Assembly: GCA_000226015.1 (NCBI GenBank)
Contig: JH155387.1
Span: 10,259-58,896, forward strand
DNA length: 48,638 nt
From: Mnemiopsis leidyi
Lineage: Eukaryota > Ctenophora > Tentaculata > Lobata > Bolinopsidae
Reading direction: 5' to 3'
Part shown: positions 22,501-33,300 of the stretch, piece by piece
How the letters are laid out: every line of letters starts with the position of its first letter
How positions within the stretch are numbered: the stretch's first letter is position 1
Notes under the pieces: model-generated
What the model saw: only the letters and a program-made list of their open reading frames with translations
The model's database searches: none
Told to the model about the DNA's origin: nothing
Position numbers and translations under genes: made by a program

Positions 22501-25500
22501 AAAGGAAGCGTCTGATTCAGAACCTCCCAACCTACTTTCTCACATTCCAACAACAGACCCACTATGACATACCTCGAGACCACAGTACTGTTCAGGAATG
22601 GTAGACCAGTACACTTCGTTCTTGAGAGGGAGGTCCATGGAGATCATGCTAGCTATGGACTGTAGACAGTAAGGTGTAGCTGTTACTTGGACTACTATGA
22701 TGTTCTGGGCTTGTAGAACTCGCTTGTTGTTCACCCACTCCTGCCCTGTTCCATCTGTAGGATATTGGTTGTTAACTTTTAGGATTCTAGGTTTAGGTCC
22801 ATTTAGGATAAACGGTTTAATGAGTTTTTTAAGTTGTTACTTAAGGGAATTTTAAATTACATGATATGGTAACAAGCAAAGGCCTGACATTTAATGCAAT
22901 GATCCTGCTTTGAAAAAGAAAAGTCCGAGTAGACGTTACTACAGCAGTGTAAATTGTAATATTTTCTGCGATTTGCATGGTTAAATTATTAGTGTTCCCA
23001 AACTAAGCAATAACCGACCGTTAGTCTGGATATGAGCGTCGTCGTGCACGAGAATACAGAGCGTGTTCTTTGCTTGCTCTGCCTTTTCTAGAAACTTCTC
23101 AAACTTATCACTCTGGTCGCTGTCACCTGTAAGATGGTCCAACCCGTGAACACCCCAACAAGACAGTCGCCTCTAGACTTATCTGGCTTGCAGAAATTCC
23201 AACTCCCTTTAGAAGTCCACATGTTTCCAGGGTCACATTTAGGATGCTTCCCATAAAGTCATAACGCATGTAAGTTATTCATTATCGAAAAGAAAGCAAG
23301 TTATTTATAATGCCACGCTCGACTGGCGGTGTCGGTGTCACATACTTTTGAAAACATACTGCTCGACCGTGGCGAAGTCGGGAGCGTCCTCTATCGAGAG
23401 TGCCTGGAGGAGTTCCGAGTGCAACACTCGCTCCACCGTCTGTACGTAGCTCGAGTAGAATGGGGCGGTGATGAATCCAACGTTAATCTGCAAATGTAGG
23501 TCGTTAGTTTTTACGTTGTGTAGCGGAAATGTAACGCTGTTTTGGCGTTTTCTAACGTCATTTTAACAACGTTCTTGTGTCACTAGCGTCATGCTACCCT
23601 GTTGTGACGATCTGGAGGTAGAAATGCGGTGTATCCGGTAACGATAAAGTATGTTGTTGGTGGTACCGACACCCACGCAATTTTATCTTGTTTGTCACAT
23701 TCTAATTTAATTCTGCCGTGATGTCAGCGATGTGCAAAGATTCTGTTGCAGAAAGACTTGACTCACTTAGATTGCGATTTGATAGGTATGATTAATCTTA
23801 GGCTTTGGACTTATCCTATTGGCCATTTAATTCTTTCTTCGAACGGTTTAATTAAAATCAAATTAAAGACTTGGACCGCCCATTATCTTATCACAAGGCA
23901 CGAATTTGTCAATAAATCCATCAATTGAATTATTTTCGATTGAAGTGGCTTGACTGACAACATTTCCTCACCTTGGTGAACTGAGAGAGGTCCAGATTGG
24001 ACGATTTGTTTCCAATCGCTCTGAAAGTAGAAAATAGCTGCTCCCCGACCTGGATTTGCTCGGCCGTGACGTTCCTGAACACGGGTAGCATATAGATCAT
24101 TGAAAGTTCTGAACCAAGGGGGATTCTCTACAATAACAGGGGAATTCTAATAAATCCTTTCAGAGTAAGTCTGAAAACGGGCAAATTCTTGACCGAAATT
24201 CAGTGCTGATAGTTATGCCGACAAAGCTATAGATGGAGAGAGCGAGCTACTTTAAAACCTGTACTTGGAGGGTATAGAAAATCTGTCGACCGTGGTAACT
24301 GTATTTACAGATTAACACGTAGACATAAGGCTTACCTGAGGGAACACAGCACGATAGTGTCGACGATAACGGACAGTTCTGGCATCAGGTTAACTATCGC
24401 TTCCTTCTTCATCACTTGGTGGGCACTCTTGAAGGGGGACTGGTACTTTCCTCCTAGCCTGAGAAGGGGGAAATCAGTTAGCTGCTCTACAGATTTTAGG
24501 GATCAGCTAACTGCTCTACAGATTTCAGGGATCAGCTAACTACTCTACAGATTTCAGGGATCAGTTAGCTGCTCTACAGATATGAGGGATCAGCTAACTG
24601 CTCTACAGATTTCAGGGATCAGCTAACTGCTCTACAGATTTCAGGGATCAGCTAACTGCTCTACAGATATGAGGGATCAGTTAGCTGCTCTAAAGATATG
24701 AGGGATCAGCTTAGCTGCTCTACAGATGTAAGGGGCAGTTCGCAGTAAGCACTACCTTTGCAGTTTGTCTTTGTGGCACAATGAGCTGTGAAACAGCTTC
24801 TTTGGGAAATTTAAGATATGTTATTAATTACGCAAAAGAAGATTGTAAAATATTTATGAATATAGTTAAATGAGGAGAATATTTTTCGTGTCAGAGGACT
24901 TGGTATATTAACCTACCCGGATCTGAACTGCTTTAACATTAGCAAGAGTTCGTCGGCGTTTCCAAAAGAGACACTGAGAGGGGAGGAGCAGGTAGCCTTG
25001 ATGTCCTTCCTGCTCTCCTGAACCACATCTATCTCCTCCTCCATCTCCTCTTCTTCATCTGTTGGGGGCAGTGGTGACGTCATGAGAACAGCCGATGACG
25101 TCATAAGCACAGCTGATGACGTCATTAGTCGACAATATATCTGAGGAATTTCAATTAGGTCGGAATTATAATTTAAGGGTCGCCACACGGAGATTTATTT
25201 AAGATTACTTCAAACTGAAGTCATACCAGAGAGATCGTCATCCTCCGCCAGTTCGTCTCCTACCGACCAAACCAGGGAACACAGGTGACCGGGACCGCTT
25301 ACTATCACCACGAACTCGGGCTGCCAAAACTTCTCGTTCTAAGAGAACAACGTGGTAAATATGCTGGTCGGACTTTAGTTAGGTTGTTCATTGGTAGTCA
25401 GTTTTTTTGAGTTTATGCTCCTAATAGCACGTGTTATACTATGATTTATGTATTTATAATTATACTAATCTGAATTATTATAATTGGTCCTGTTTTTTGA

Positions 25501-28500
25501 GCTAAATTCGGCGTATAACTTTTACAGCAACACGATTTAGTAGACATTTTTTCTTCTAATTGAACCCTTGATGAGGTTCAAATCAGCTAATAAAAACTGT
25601 TCAATATGACAATGTACTTTTCCTACCTGTATAACAAAAGTGAAGACTGGTATCCTACTCTCGTCAGTCTGTTTTTTACTCTTGATGTTATTATAAGCTA
25701 AGTCGATACCCTCTGTAAGGTTGCTACAAAAAGTCACGTCCAGTTTCCCGTTAGAACACGAGCTGACGAGTCTAGCTAAGCTGGCTATCTGGGACTGAGA
25801 GTAGGTGTCCCCGCGCAGCGCTAGATCTGCCGTAACGTTGGAGTTGAGCTCGCGCGTCGCGGAGTCGATGAACGCGTCGGCGTCCTCTCGCCGTATAGGG
25901 GTGTCGGGGAGAAGGGATGCAAAGTAGTGAATAGCTAGTAGGGTGGGTAAGTGGGGCGATTGCATGTTATACACGCTTGTTCGTTCGAGACCTGGAGGGG
26001 TTTTTGTTGGAGGTTTTTTTTTCGATATTTGTGGGAAATCAAACATGTCATTTCTTATTTATCACAATGTGAAGGTCATGTGATTATCAAGTACAGTCTA
26101 ACATTGATTACCTCCGTCGTACACGAAAGTCCCTTGTAAGAGCAGACAGACTGGTAACATTTTGGAAGTATTAGAAAGTACGGGTATGTCTTTCTGACAG
26201 ACCATGATGATTGGAAGAGCTATGTCGGTTGGTGTGTTGTGTTTGATTGGATCCGGCAGGATGGACGGTGTGGACACTGAAATATAGAAATTCCTGGATC
26301 AGCTCCCAGGACGATCATTGCTCAACCGAGTTGTGACAGGTGGTGACAGGACTGGCATGTGTTTCAAAGTAATGCTCTGCCTGCCGAAAAGTCTAGCGAT
26401 TTTCTCCCCAGCTCAAAATATCGCAACTCATATATAAATCAACTAACTACTAACTTTCCCCGGGGTCTAATCCTTCCCAGCAGATTTTCTTTGAAGGTGG
26501 TGGGAGTCCGAAGGAGGAGTACACAGTACTTTGGGGCAGCTGTAAGAGAGAGAGGTGGTCAGCTCAAGGAGTACTACGTGGCACTTTTAAACGCACTCCT
26601 AAGTTACCGCAGTTAAGGTGCACCATCCTGGCCCCGGTAGATTCACCGAGACGTGGAAATACCAGCCGGCTCGTTAGCTAGTCAGCCGGTTCGACCCAGG
26701 AGGTCACTACAACTAGATCCATACCCACCATCAGGTCCGCCAATTAACGGCACCTTCATCTCTACACTCTAGATAGCGTGGAAATATTTTGGTGCCCTTA
26801 CAACAGCTAACAAGGAAACTGATTGTATTTAGGGAGTGTAAGTGAAGACGTACCTGTGTCGGAAGGGAGATCTGGAGACAAGGAACACTAAGATGAGGTC
26901 CGAACACGCTGGGAGAGCCCGGGAGGATGTCCAGGAAACTGCTTGCTCGTGACCGTCTCCGTGTCTCCGGTAGAACTGGGGAGGCAGTGTGGTGAAGTAG
27001 GGAAATAGGTGATGTCAGTATTTGATTTGGAGGCATGGCTGTTGCTAAGTTGTAAAAACTTAGCAAGATTGATTTGACTACACCATGATATTTGTTTCTC
27101 GGAATGGGATACCTAACTGTACCAAAAAGTACGGGTTATTAAAAAGGAGAATTCTCACAGCGAATGTTTCGTTTTACAGTTCTACAAGAACTACCTTTCC
27201 AGCCTAACGGTTTTCCTCGTATAAGTTCCCCATTGCTCGTCGTTTCTATGTAGTACTTCAGATGTTTCTGTTTTTTAGGTTGTGTCGCTAGTTTTAGATT
27301 AATGTGATGTGAAAATTCCGTGAAAAACCGGAACCGCCTGCCGCACCCGACGCAGTCTCCAACGAAACCCTGAAAGATGACAGTCAATTAACCAGCCCTA
27401 TTTATCCCAACATCTGGTGTCACAACACCGATTCCTATTTAGCGAGACGTTTCCGTTTGCTGGTGACCCTCAAGGTCATAACCATGTGTCGCGTATTCTA
27501 CTAACTTACTAATTGGGAAGCTGATAAATGGCTACACGGGCCAATAAAAGACTGTACACACGCAAGCAGTAAGCACGCCTTTGAAGGAGATAGTACCCAC
27601 ACAAGCCTCTGAAGTATTATACGTTGTTGGGTACGTCTCTGAGTCCATACAACATGTCTAGCAGCACTAACCCGGCCTCAGAACTGCAATTTCAGTTGTC
27701 CAACCAGACTTGGACCTACCCCTCTTCAAGGGTCAATGACCGCCGCACTAAATTTAGGAGTTTCTTAATCAGGCAACTTTGACGAGATCAAGTACTTGTG
27801 TTTAACAAGTTTGTTTGTACTTTCTTGAATCACCTACTAAGAGCGCGTGCTATGTTTAAGATTCGTGTCAAATCACGGTATAGCCACGTGACAGAGCGTT
27901 TTATGTGGTAGAGATGGAAGCATGAGCTTTTTATTGAGCCCCGCTGACCTGGAATTTTGGGGCTCTGCTAGGATGAAGGCGTGCTGACTTGAATTAAACA
28001 TAGGGGGCATTGCGCTTGAGCTTGATAATGCTTAGTGAATTATGAATATAGATCATAGATCTTGATAAACTGAGGCCTCATAGTCTTACAGATAAAATCT
28101 TAAAGTCAAACTTTAGCTTATAAACTATACTCCATATTTTTAGTGATACCAGAAATGCCCTCCCCTTCCCTCCGTCCCACAATCTTACCTGAGACGCTCT
28201 GCCCTCTTCATCAGGAAGATAAGATCTGTCCACCACTGCTAAAAGAGTTGTCGCTCCTAACTGCGGTGATCTTGCTCCAACTAGGACGAACCCGTTTGGC
28301 CGATTTATCTGGGGAAGAGGATATCACGATATCTATCTAGCAATCATGCTTAATAATTAAACTCTTTTCTTTATAGCAGCAGCCTAATCTCTTGATTTGA
28401 CAATTGCTGGTTTAGATATGTAAGTTTTGAGGTGCTCCGTGCTTACAGTCGAGATTAATGGAGTGATAAGAGCTCGAAAAATATCCCTAAAGCCCTGAAT

Positions 28501-30625
28501 TTTGATCAAATTTGCAATTTCCCATCATTCACATTCCCGAAATCGAACTCGAAAGTCAACGTCTAACGGGATTTGGACTGTAACTAAACGTAAATATACT
28601 TTGCGAGAAATCATGACTTCTTGCTCTACTTCTCCATTAAAATAGTTTAAGTAAATCACCTGAAATCCTTTATTGGAAAGGAAGTTGAATCTGATTTCTC
28701 GTCCATCCTGGCACCTCCCTGAGAGGAATGTGGAGTTACAGCCGGTCCCAGGATCCCAACCGGGGGAGGATTTCCCTACTTGGGCAGGCAGGTCGTTCAC
28801 ACCAGCTCATTAGCTGTTGGTTACGTCTACCCGGCAGACAGCTCACCGAGTGCCACGACCCCTTATCTCCCTCTCTATTCCCTTCTTCATGGTTTGTACG
28901 GCTTAGACTTCCGGCCGAGAGGCAGGATGATAAAGGGAGCTAGGCAGTGCGCTAGCCGCTACCTTCCCGACCATCTCAACCGAGATACTGGTTACATTTA
29001 CTGGGCATCCCAGAGTGGGCCGCTGTACCAGTCGCCAGCCTAATGACACCAGTCTGTTTTTATACCCATGGCACTGGTGACGCAGCACTTTTAACACTTA
29101 TATTGTCCTACATCGACCCACGTTGATTAACGAAGCCATAGGCACCAAAACTCATGTACCGTGAAGTAATTATGCTCTAGAAGAATAACAACCCCAGAAT
29201 CGACTGGACTCTAATTTTTGGGTATTTTAAAAACATTCCACCCCTACAAAAAGGGAGGCCGAGGTCTGGAAGAAACCGTACCTATATCGGAGCATCCCAT
29301 CTCACTGAAAGAGCTGCTACTGAAGGAAGGCGGTGTCACCATCGTCGTGCTTAGTGGACTAGAACCTGTAGTGGGTAAAGGTTACTGTTAAACTGCAACA
29401 TATACGCGCCGCATTCCGGGAAGCAGCGAACTAGAACCGACTAGCGGTTAAACAGACGAGGGGAACGCTTAGGAGTGCAATCGGTTTGTTCATAACACAC
29501 ACTTGCGTCCTGCGTAGGTGCAGTGGTAGCCGGTTAATTGGAAACAATTGCCATTTTTTAAAAGTCTCTAAATCTCCTCTCGGCAGTATGTTAAAACAGT
29601 CACTTCTAGATAATTGAAAATTCTTGTCTTGGCGGCTTGAATCAGTCAATGGTTGCAAGAAAACATCTAACGGCCTTAATCAAGCGAGACGACTTGAGCT
29701 TTCGTCAAAACGGCATAAAACTGGCCAACATTTGAATTTTTGCCTACCTGACATAAAACCAGAAAACATATGAATCCTGCCTACCTGACATGAAAACCAG
29801 GAAACATCTGAATCCTTCCTTCCCGACAAAAAGCCTGAAACATCTGAATCTCTTCCTACCTGACCTAAAAACCTGAAAACATCTGAATCCCGCCTACCTG
29901 ACATGCGGGATGCGTGCGAAGCAGGGGAGGACGGCGATGAATCTCCCCCTCTTTTCGACTGCAGTCTCTTCTCCGGCGTTCCTGTGTCTGAAAGAGAGAG
30001 GTCTCGTGACCCTGACAATATGCCGCTGAGGGCCGACTGTAGGAGCATGGCAGACGGAACAAACCAAGTATAAGCTGATCAAGAGAACTGTTTAAAGAAG
30101 CTGAATCCAGACAAGGACGTACTTGACACGCAAAGTCCAGTGCTTTCTTTTGTAATTCTGGGGAAGTCATACTCGAATAGGCAAGAGGAACTCAACACAT
30201 CATGTCCTAACTATCGTGTCTTATTGTTAAAACAGTGCAAGGTCTCCGCGACCTCCGATAATTGTTTCATATCAGCACATACTTTCCACGCCACTCGGGG
30301 CCGGAGTTCACCAGACAACTCGACAGGATCCGCTAGGCTAGCTTGACAGGTGCCGTTCAATTAGTAGCGATGGCAACCACCCCCAGTTCCATCATTCCGG
30401 CACGATTGGAACTCCAACTATATTTCAAGACTCCAAAGTCCAAACAAATAGACAGAAATTTAAAAGATTAATCCCGAAAGTTCTGAATTAAGCCGAAAAA
30501 GAAGATGTACTCACTTGCCATTGATACAGGTGTGGAGAAGTGTCGAATATTATCAATTGTAGTGGGTAGATACAGCCTGGGTAGCGGCTCCATAAATCCA
30601 GAAACACTTAACATGCAGGACAGTC
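10986..30625 (-). CDS. GREB1: GREB1/GREB1L homologue, 36 exons, about 1,645 aa
   Basis: Exons in transcript order: 30515-30625 (ATG 30614), 30123-30157, 29898-30036, 28660-28718, 28189-28308, 27195-27369, 26854-26975, 26455-26539, 26112-26276, 25627-25988, 25227-25338, 24917-25058, 24336-24458, 23972-24125, 23346-23487, 23019-23126, 22573-22754, 22233-22324, 21823-21946, 21419-21525, 21137-21244, 20577-20619, 20114-20172, 19414-19558, 17345-17484, 16757-16928, 16176-16593, 15838-15986, 14456-14613, 14163-14291, 13749-13959, 13414-13506, 12439-12512, 11968-12094, 11631-11763, 10986-11116. Every junction keeps phase and the coding total is 4,938 nt. The product matches GREB1 from end to end, from [10 protein letters not shown] and CVGCG...[12 protein letters not shown] to the terminal RFRDEF...DRPIYFLTG. 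In vertebrates GREB1 is an oestrogen-induced cofactor reported to glycosylate ER-alpha, and GREB1L works in retinoid-dependent kidney and ear development. Human GREB1 is 1,949 aa; this copy lacks the long low-complexity linker. The least certain exons are 20114-20172, 13749-13959 (weak acceptor) and the first. Confidence 0.88.
12541..13029. repeat. 23-bp minisatellite (about 21 copies) just upstream of GREB1 exon 33
   Basis: A 23-bp unit containing GAGAGTTCAGTACTCTGAG is repeated almost without change, broken by ten Ns at 12774-12783. It begins about 30 bp before the exon 33 acceptor in transcript orientation. On the - strand each unit contains an acceptor-like CTACTCAG. GTTCAGTACTCTGA also holds a short near-palindrome (CAGTACTCTG). 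Confidence 0.95.
14614..15837. other. GREB1 intron between exons 28 and 29, no gene seen
   Basis: About 1.2 kb. It holds a 70-bp polypurine (GA-rich) run at about 15535-15612 and a (TG)n microsatellite at 15796-15819 that ends 18 bp from the exon 28 donor. The long Arg/Glu/Gly-rich frames here are products of the purine run. Confidence 0.7.
16757..17484 (-). CDS. GREB1: GREB1 exons 25-26: Walker A-like P-loop
   Basis: Exon 25 (17345-17484) encodes [11 protein letters not shown]...[17 protein letters not shown]. Exon 26 (16757-16928) encodes [19 protein letters not shown]. The string GPKQIGKT at about residues 1077-1084 fits the Walker A pattern GxxxxGK[ST], and the same motif stands at this place in vertebrate GREB1. 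This suggests nucleotide binding, but no convincing Walker B was picked out by eye. Exon 24 joins exon 25 directly in phase, so the several-hundred-residue low-complexity linker of mammalian GREB1 is missing here. Confidence 0.88.
17085..17341. repeat. Degenerate GGAGTTACT repeat abutting the GREB1 exon 25 donor
   Basis: Many imperfect copies of GAGTTACTAGGAAGTTACT and shorter variants fill the 250 bp directly downstream (transcript orientation) of the exon 25 donor at 17345. On the - strand it reads as repeated TAGTAACTCC, resembling the sequence just after the donor (GTCCGTAACTCC), so it may have grown from the intron start. Confidence 0.8.
17485..18685. other. GREB1 intron 24, part outside the donor array
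   Basis: Between exon 25 and the 40-bp array lie 1.2 kb without a coding exon that I can support. Exons 24 and 25 join in phase 0 without anything between them, and no repeats of note were seen here. Confidence 0.55.
18686..19413 (-). repeat. 40-bp minisatellite of the GREB1 exon 24/intron boundary (19 splice donors)
   Basis: The unit, read on the - strand, is the last 26 bases of exon 24 followed by the first 14 bases of the intron, joined at TCACAG|GTAAGAG. Counting the real exon edge there are 19 copies of CAG|GT; 18 lie in the intron. Variants include GTAAAG and GTTAGAG but every copy keeps GT. The unit farthest from the exon retains the exonic variant (CCCAG), the others mostly CTAG. 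Use of any distal donor would add an in-frame TAG seven codons past the exon 24 end. Confidence 0.95.
19414..25988 (-). CDS. GREB1: GREB1 exons 10-24: central conserved core
   Basis: Fifteen short exons encode residues of about 334 to 1001. Recognisable family stretches are [101 protein letters not shown] and MRYYDMRAF. This part has been described for GREB1 as helicase-related; I cannot confirm a working helicase from the residues seen. Exon 12 carries an acidic run ([13 protein letters not shown]). The intron after exon 20 (21419-21525) starts with GC, not GT, in a perfect AG|GCAAGT context. Exon 24's donor is copied 18 more times in the following intron. Several introns are only 100-300 bp. 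Confidence 0.85.
20870..20995. repeat. 31-32-bp tandem repeat, four copies, in a GREB1 intron
   Basis: Four imperfect copies of a unit containing GATTCAGGGCCGGGTAGGAG and ATCAGGAGTCCT. They lie between exons 21 and 22. The last copy is the most diverged. Confidence 0.85.
22190..22232. repeat. Short TATAGTTCC repeat touching the GREB1 exon 18 donor
   Basis: CTATAGTTCCTATACTATAG and variants run directly up to the donor of exon 18 (left edge 22233). On the - strand the intron starts GTAGGAACTATAAC and this start is repeated three times in about 45 bp. Confidence 0.75.
24469..24737. repeat. 29-bp minisatellite (about nine copies) upstream of GREB1 exon 13
   Basis: A unit containing CAGCTAACTGCTCTACAG is repeated from about 10 bp before the exon 13 acceptor outward. 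On the - strand each unit holds CTGTAGAGCAG, i.e. two AG dinucleotides that could act as weak acceptors, though there is no long pyrimidine tract. Confidence 0.9.
25075..25124. promoter_or_regulatory. Three CRE palindromes at exact 21-bp spacing
   Basis: TGACGTCA occurs at 25075-25082, 25096-25103 and 25117-25124. The intervening 13 bases are also related, so this is a 21-bp tandem repeat. TGACGTCA is the full CREB/ATF binding site, and 21 bp is two helical turns. The block lies in the GREB1 intron right before exon 12. On the - strand the frame of exon 12 stays open through it as a 7-residue repeat (LMTSSAV). Confidence 0.7.
26112..26975 (-). CDS. GREB1: GREB1 exons 7-9: variable Ser/Pro-rich linker into the core
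   Basis: Exons 26854-26975, 26455-26539 and 26112-26276. The first two are rich in Ser, Arg and Pro ([26 protein letters not shown]) and match the poorly conserved nuclear-localisation-like section of GREB1. Exon 9 returns to the conserved core ([22 protein letters not shown]). The 85-bp exon 8 is needed to bring phase into register between its neighbours. Confidence 0.75.
27195..27369 (-). CDS. GREB1: GREB1 exon 6: putative zinc-binding motif and conserved core
   Basis: This exon encodes residues 152-209 of the model. It begins [16 protein letters not shown], with a CxxC pair at about 157 and 160, and continues [20 protein letters not shown], one of the most conserved stretches of the family. 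The cysteine pair and nearby histidines could form a zinc site, which is my inference. Acceptor and donor are both good, and the match to GREB1 here is the strongest single piece of evidence for the gene's identity. Confidence 0.9.
28189..30625 (-). CDS. GREB1: GREB1 exons 1-5: N-terminal region
   Basis: Exons 1-3 encode about 91 residues, including a helical stretch ([19 protein letters not shown]) that lines up loosely with the N-terminal helix of vertebrate GREB1, then a Ser/Lys-rich segment. Exon 4 ([11 protein letters not shown]) and exon 5 ([32 protein letters not shown]) align clearly with the conserved start of the GREB1 core. Exon 3 ends at a donor (29897/29898) that is copied several times downstream. 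Exon 2 is only 35 bp and was accepted because its acceptor and donor both keep phase. The start at 30614 is provisional: phase allows the frame to continue into candidate exons at 33.2 and 38.4 kb. Confidence 0.7.
29737..29897 (-). repeat. 37-38-bp repeat of the GREB1 exon 3 donor, with open frame
   Basis: About five units follow the exon 3 end. Read on the - strand they carry TGTCAG|GTAGG; four of the five keep an intact donor (exon edges 29898, 29860, 29785, 29748). The exon 3 frame stays open across the whole array ([12 protein letters not shown]-like repeats). The outermost donor adds exactly 150 nt, so it would insert 50 residues without changing frame; the two middle ones would shift it. 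Confidence 0.9.
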
Positions 30626-31780
30626 CTAGAGAAACGAAATAAAAGAGAGTTAGAAACTTATAGAACTGAAGCAGAAAGCAGTTTAGATAGAATAGGGTAT
30701 AAAACACTGGTCAGTCGCAGTTAGCCCACCAATAGTGAGAGTCAGAGAGAAGTTTAAAATCGAGTGTCAAGCACGTGTACAAGTTGCGAGTCTAGAACGT
30801 GTACAAAAAAGACAGCCCTCCATCTGTGTACAGGCCGGACGTGTACAGACAGCCCTAAATCGAATGGTGCAGTGGATACGGATCAGGTTATTGTGGACCT
30901 ATTTTAACACATCGGACATTGGACCCCGTCGATGAAAAGTCATTATAACACAGGCTAGTCTGACCTAGTTCAAAAGTTTCAAGTTCTAACTGAACTGCCG
31001 GAAATTTAATGATATGAACGTGAGGCTGTGGTGTTATGAGCGAGCAGGAGAAGCCTGCCGAAAGAAGACAATTCAAATCTGTAATAATTGAATAACAATG
31101 TCATTAACAAGATAGCCTCCCTATCGCTAAAATCATTATTACTTTATTGAGAGCCTTATTCGATATAACAAAATCATAATTGTTAAGCGGAGTAGATAGG
31201 CACTGCCACCAACCCACGATAATTCGATTTAGTTTTAACAAAGTTCAGCCTGGTCAGCACAGATAAGCTGAGTCTCATAAGTACCAGACTTTCTCTCTAG
31301 CTCAGTCTGTATTTTCATTGTGACCAGGGTGTCATATTTTTAATTCATTATCAATATTTAACCCCCTATGTCCCTTAATTTTCTCTGATCCTCGATGGGA
31401 ATGCATTTTAAAAGCGAGTTGAACTGAAAGCTATGTTTACGATAAGATTCTGTGCAAAGGTCTGTGCCTGGAACAGTGGACCTGCTCGTCAAAGTAAATC
31501 TTTACTTATCGGTTCACGAGCCTTCAAGTTCAATAAGAATTCTAAATCACGGCAGGAGGCCGTGAATTCCTTAGCGATAATCAAATTCGATTTTGAAAAT
31601 TTCACTTTCAGCTCCTATCGGAATCATCTATCAGAACCTGTGGCTTAAAAAAATTCCCTTTAATATGTGCGCTTTAATGCTACTACCTATAAAACTACTA
31701 TAAAAACGACTGAATACGAAAAAACGGGAATTTCTCCACCAACTACCAAGACGTAAGATTGAAGTTGAACTATTGGACTA

Positions 31781-31840
31781 AACTGATCTTGTAAACTAGA
31801 AACTGATCTTGTAAACTAGAAACTGATCTTGTAAACTAGA
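31781..31840. repeat. 20-bp perfect tandem repeat, three copies
   Basis: AACTGATCTTGTAAACTAGA occurs three times in a row. It lies in the stretch between the first supported GREB1 exon and the 33.2-kb candidate exon; nothing else was seen in 30626-33209. Confidence 0.95.
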
Positions 31841-33209
31841 AATTTTCTTCAAAGCTGTAAACCGAGAGCCGCGCAACCAAACTCAAGACAACGAAAATGA
31901 CATAAAGGTTGACGCAACACAAACCACGTTACATGATGTATGCGGCCAGAAGGGCAGCCCACATTGAATAGCCATGCACTCGGCGATTCACTTCTCTTTG
32001 AGTCTTTTGACTCATTATCACTGCTGCCTACTTTTTTGGGTGGTATGAGATCCGTAGTGCACGGGGATGCTGGGCCGCCTCCTCAAAGGAGCTCCCTTCG
32101 TTCTGCGCTTCCGTTAGGTGGTCTATCCTGTGTCACGGGGTACAATCTGACCACTCGTGGCCTGGTAACTCCGTGAAAGTCTCTACTTAATTCAATAATG
32201 CTAACTAAGTTTATCATTAATCTATTGAGTATAATTCCGTTTATTAAGGGTGCATTGTTTGGAGAAAAAGGCTGGGAGGTGTCCGTGTTATTCGATGACA
32301 ACGATATTTGGCGAATGCATAAAATATTTCTGTTTATTGAACGATCGACTTTAAGATTTTGCAAAAATTAAAAGTAAGTCAGATTTGATGATCATCTCAA
32401 AGCAGCAAAGCTAATTTCTTGATCGTTCCCATTGCAAATCGTTCAGCGACTCTGTGTTTTTAACACAATCTATCTGGCGCAGTTCGACACCGCGATCGAT
32501 CTCATACTAATGACATTTCCCGGGTTGTAGCTTGTGCGTCGTCACTATAAAACAAATTTTATTTTTGGCGAAACATTATATCTCTGAAAAACAAAGACAG
32601 TAGCGTGCAACTTTAACTAGCTTTTAGACCGAGCAAGGTTTTAGATAGAGTACCGAACATGAGAATGGGGACCTAAAACCTGAACCAGGGTTTGACGCTA
32701 GACTGAGTACCTTTCATCAGATACTCTAGCTCTAGTTGGGGTTTCTCTCACCATTTTAAATTTCTGTCCTCCCCTTTAAGGAGTATTAGGACGTTTGTGT
32801 AGGAATAGTCAGCAGTTCATAGGACCGCATTTTCAGTGAGGCTGTAGTCCCTTTCTGAGGACTGATTAAAGAGAAACATCAGACTGTAGTATTTAGAAAT
32901 AGAACGGGAGCAAGTGTAAAACAGTTATCAGATCCCTGATTTCTGGAAAACGCGTCAGTCAACTTTCCTGTCTGAGACTTATCAGGCTAGAATTTAAAGC
33001 ATGACAACAATTTTAAATTGACGTGTAGGTCGCGAGTTGCGTGTACCAGTAAAATGCTTGGTTAGCACACGGCTCTAGACCTCCAATGCTGGGAAATTGA
33101 AACTAAATACCAAGTTTTCCAAAAAGCTCAAATGTAGATTCGCGGCATGGGGCGACCCGCATTTCCGAGTAAATATGAAAGCAATGATAAGAACGGCTAG
33201 CAGTCCTAC

Positions 33210-33300
33210 CTATTTTACCAAAACACGCCCTAAAAACCCTGTTATTATCACCGGCTAGATCCTTTTTGTCAGCCGGTGGAATTATTTTCATCCAACTTGC
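33210..33300 (-). CDS. Candidate 5' coding exon of GREB1
   Basis: Read on the - strand: a pyrimidine-rich tract ending TTCTGCAAG, an open frame WMKIIPPADKKDLAGDNNRV and onward to FGKI, then a donor AATAG|GTAGGA. The phase at its end matches the supported exon 30515-30625, and an in-frame ATG lies at 33291. It could be the true start, a further internal exon, or chance. I do not recognise the residues. Confidence 0.4.
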
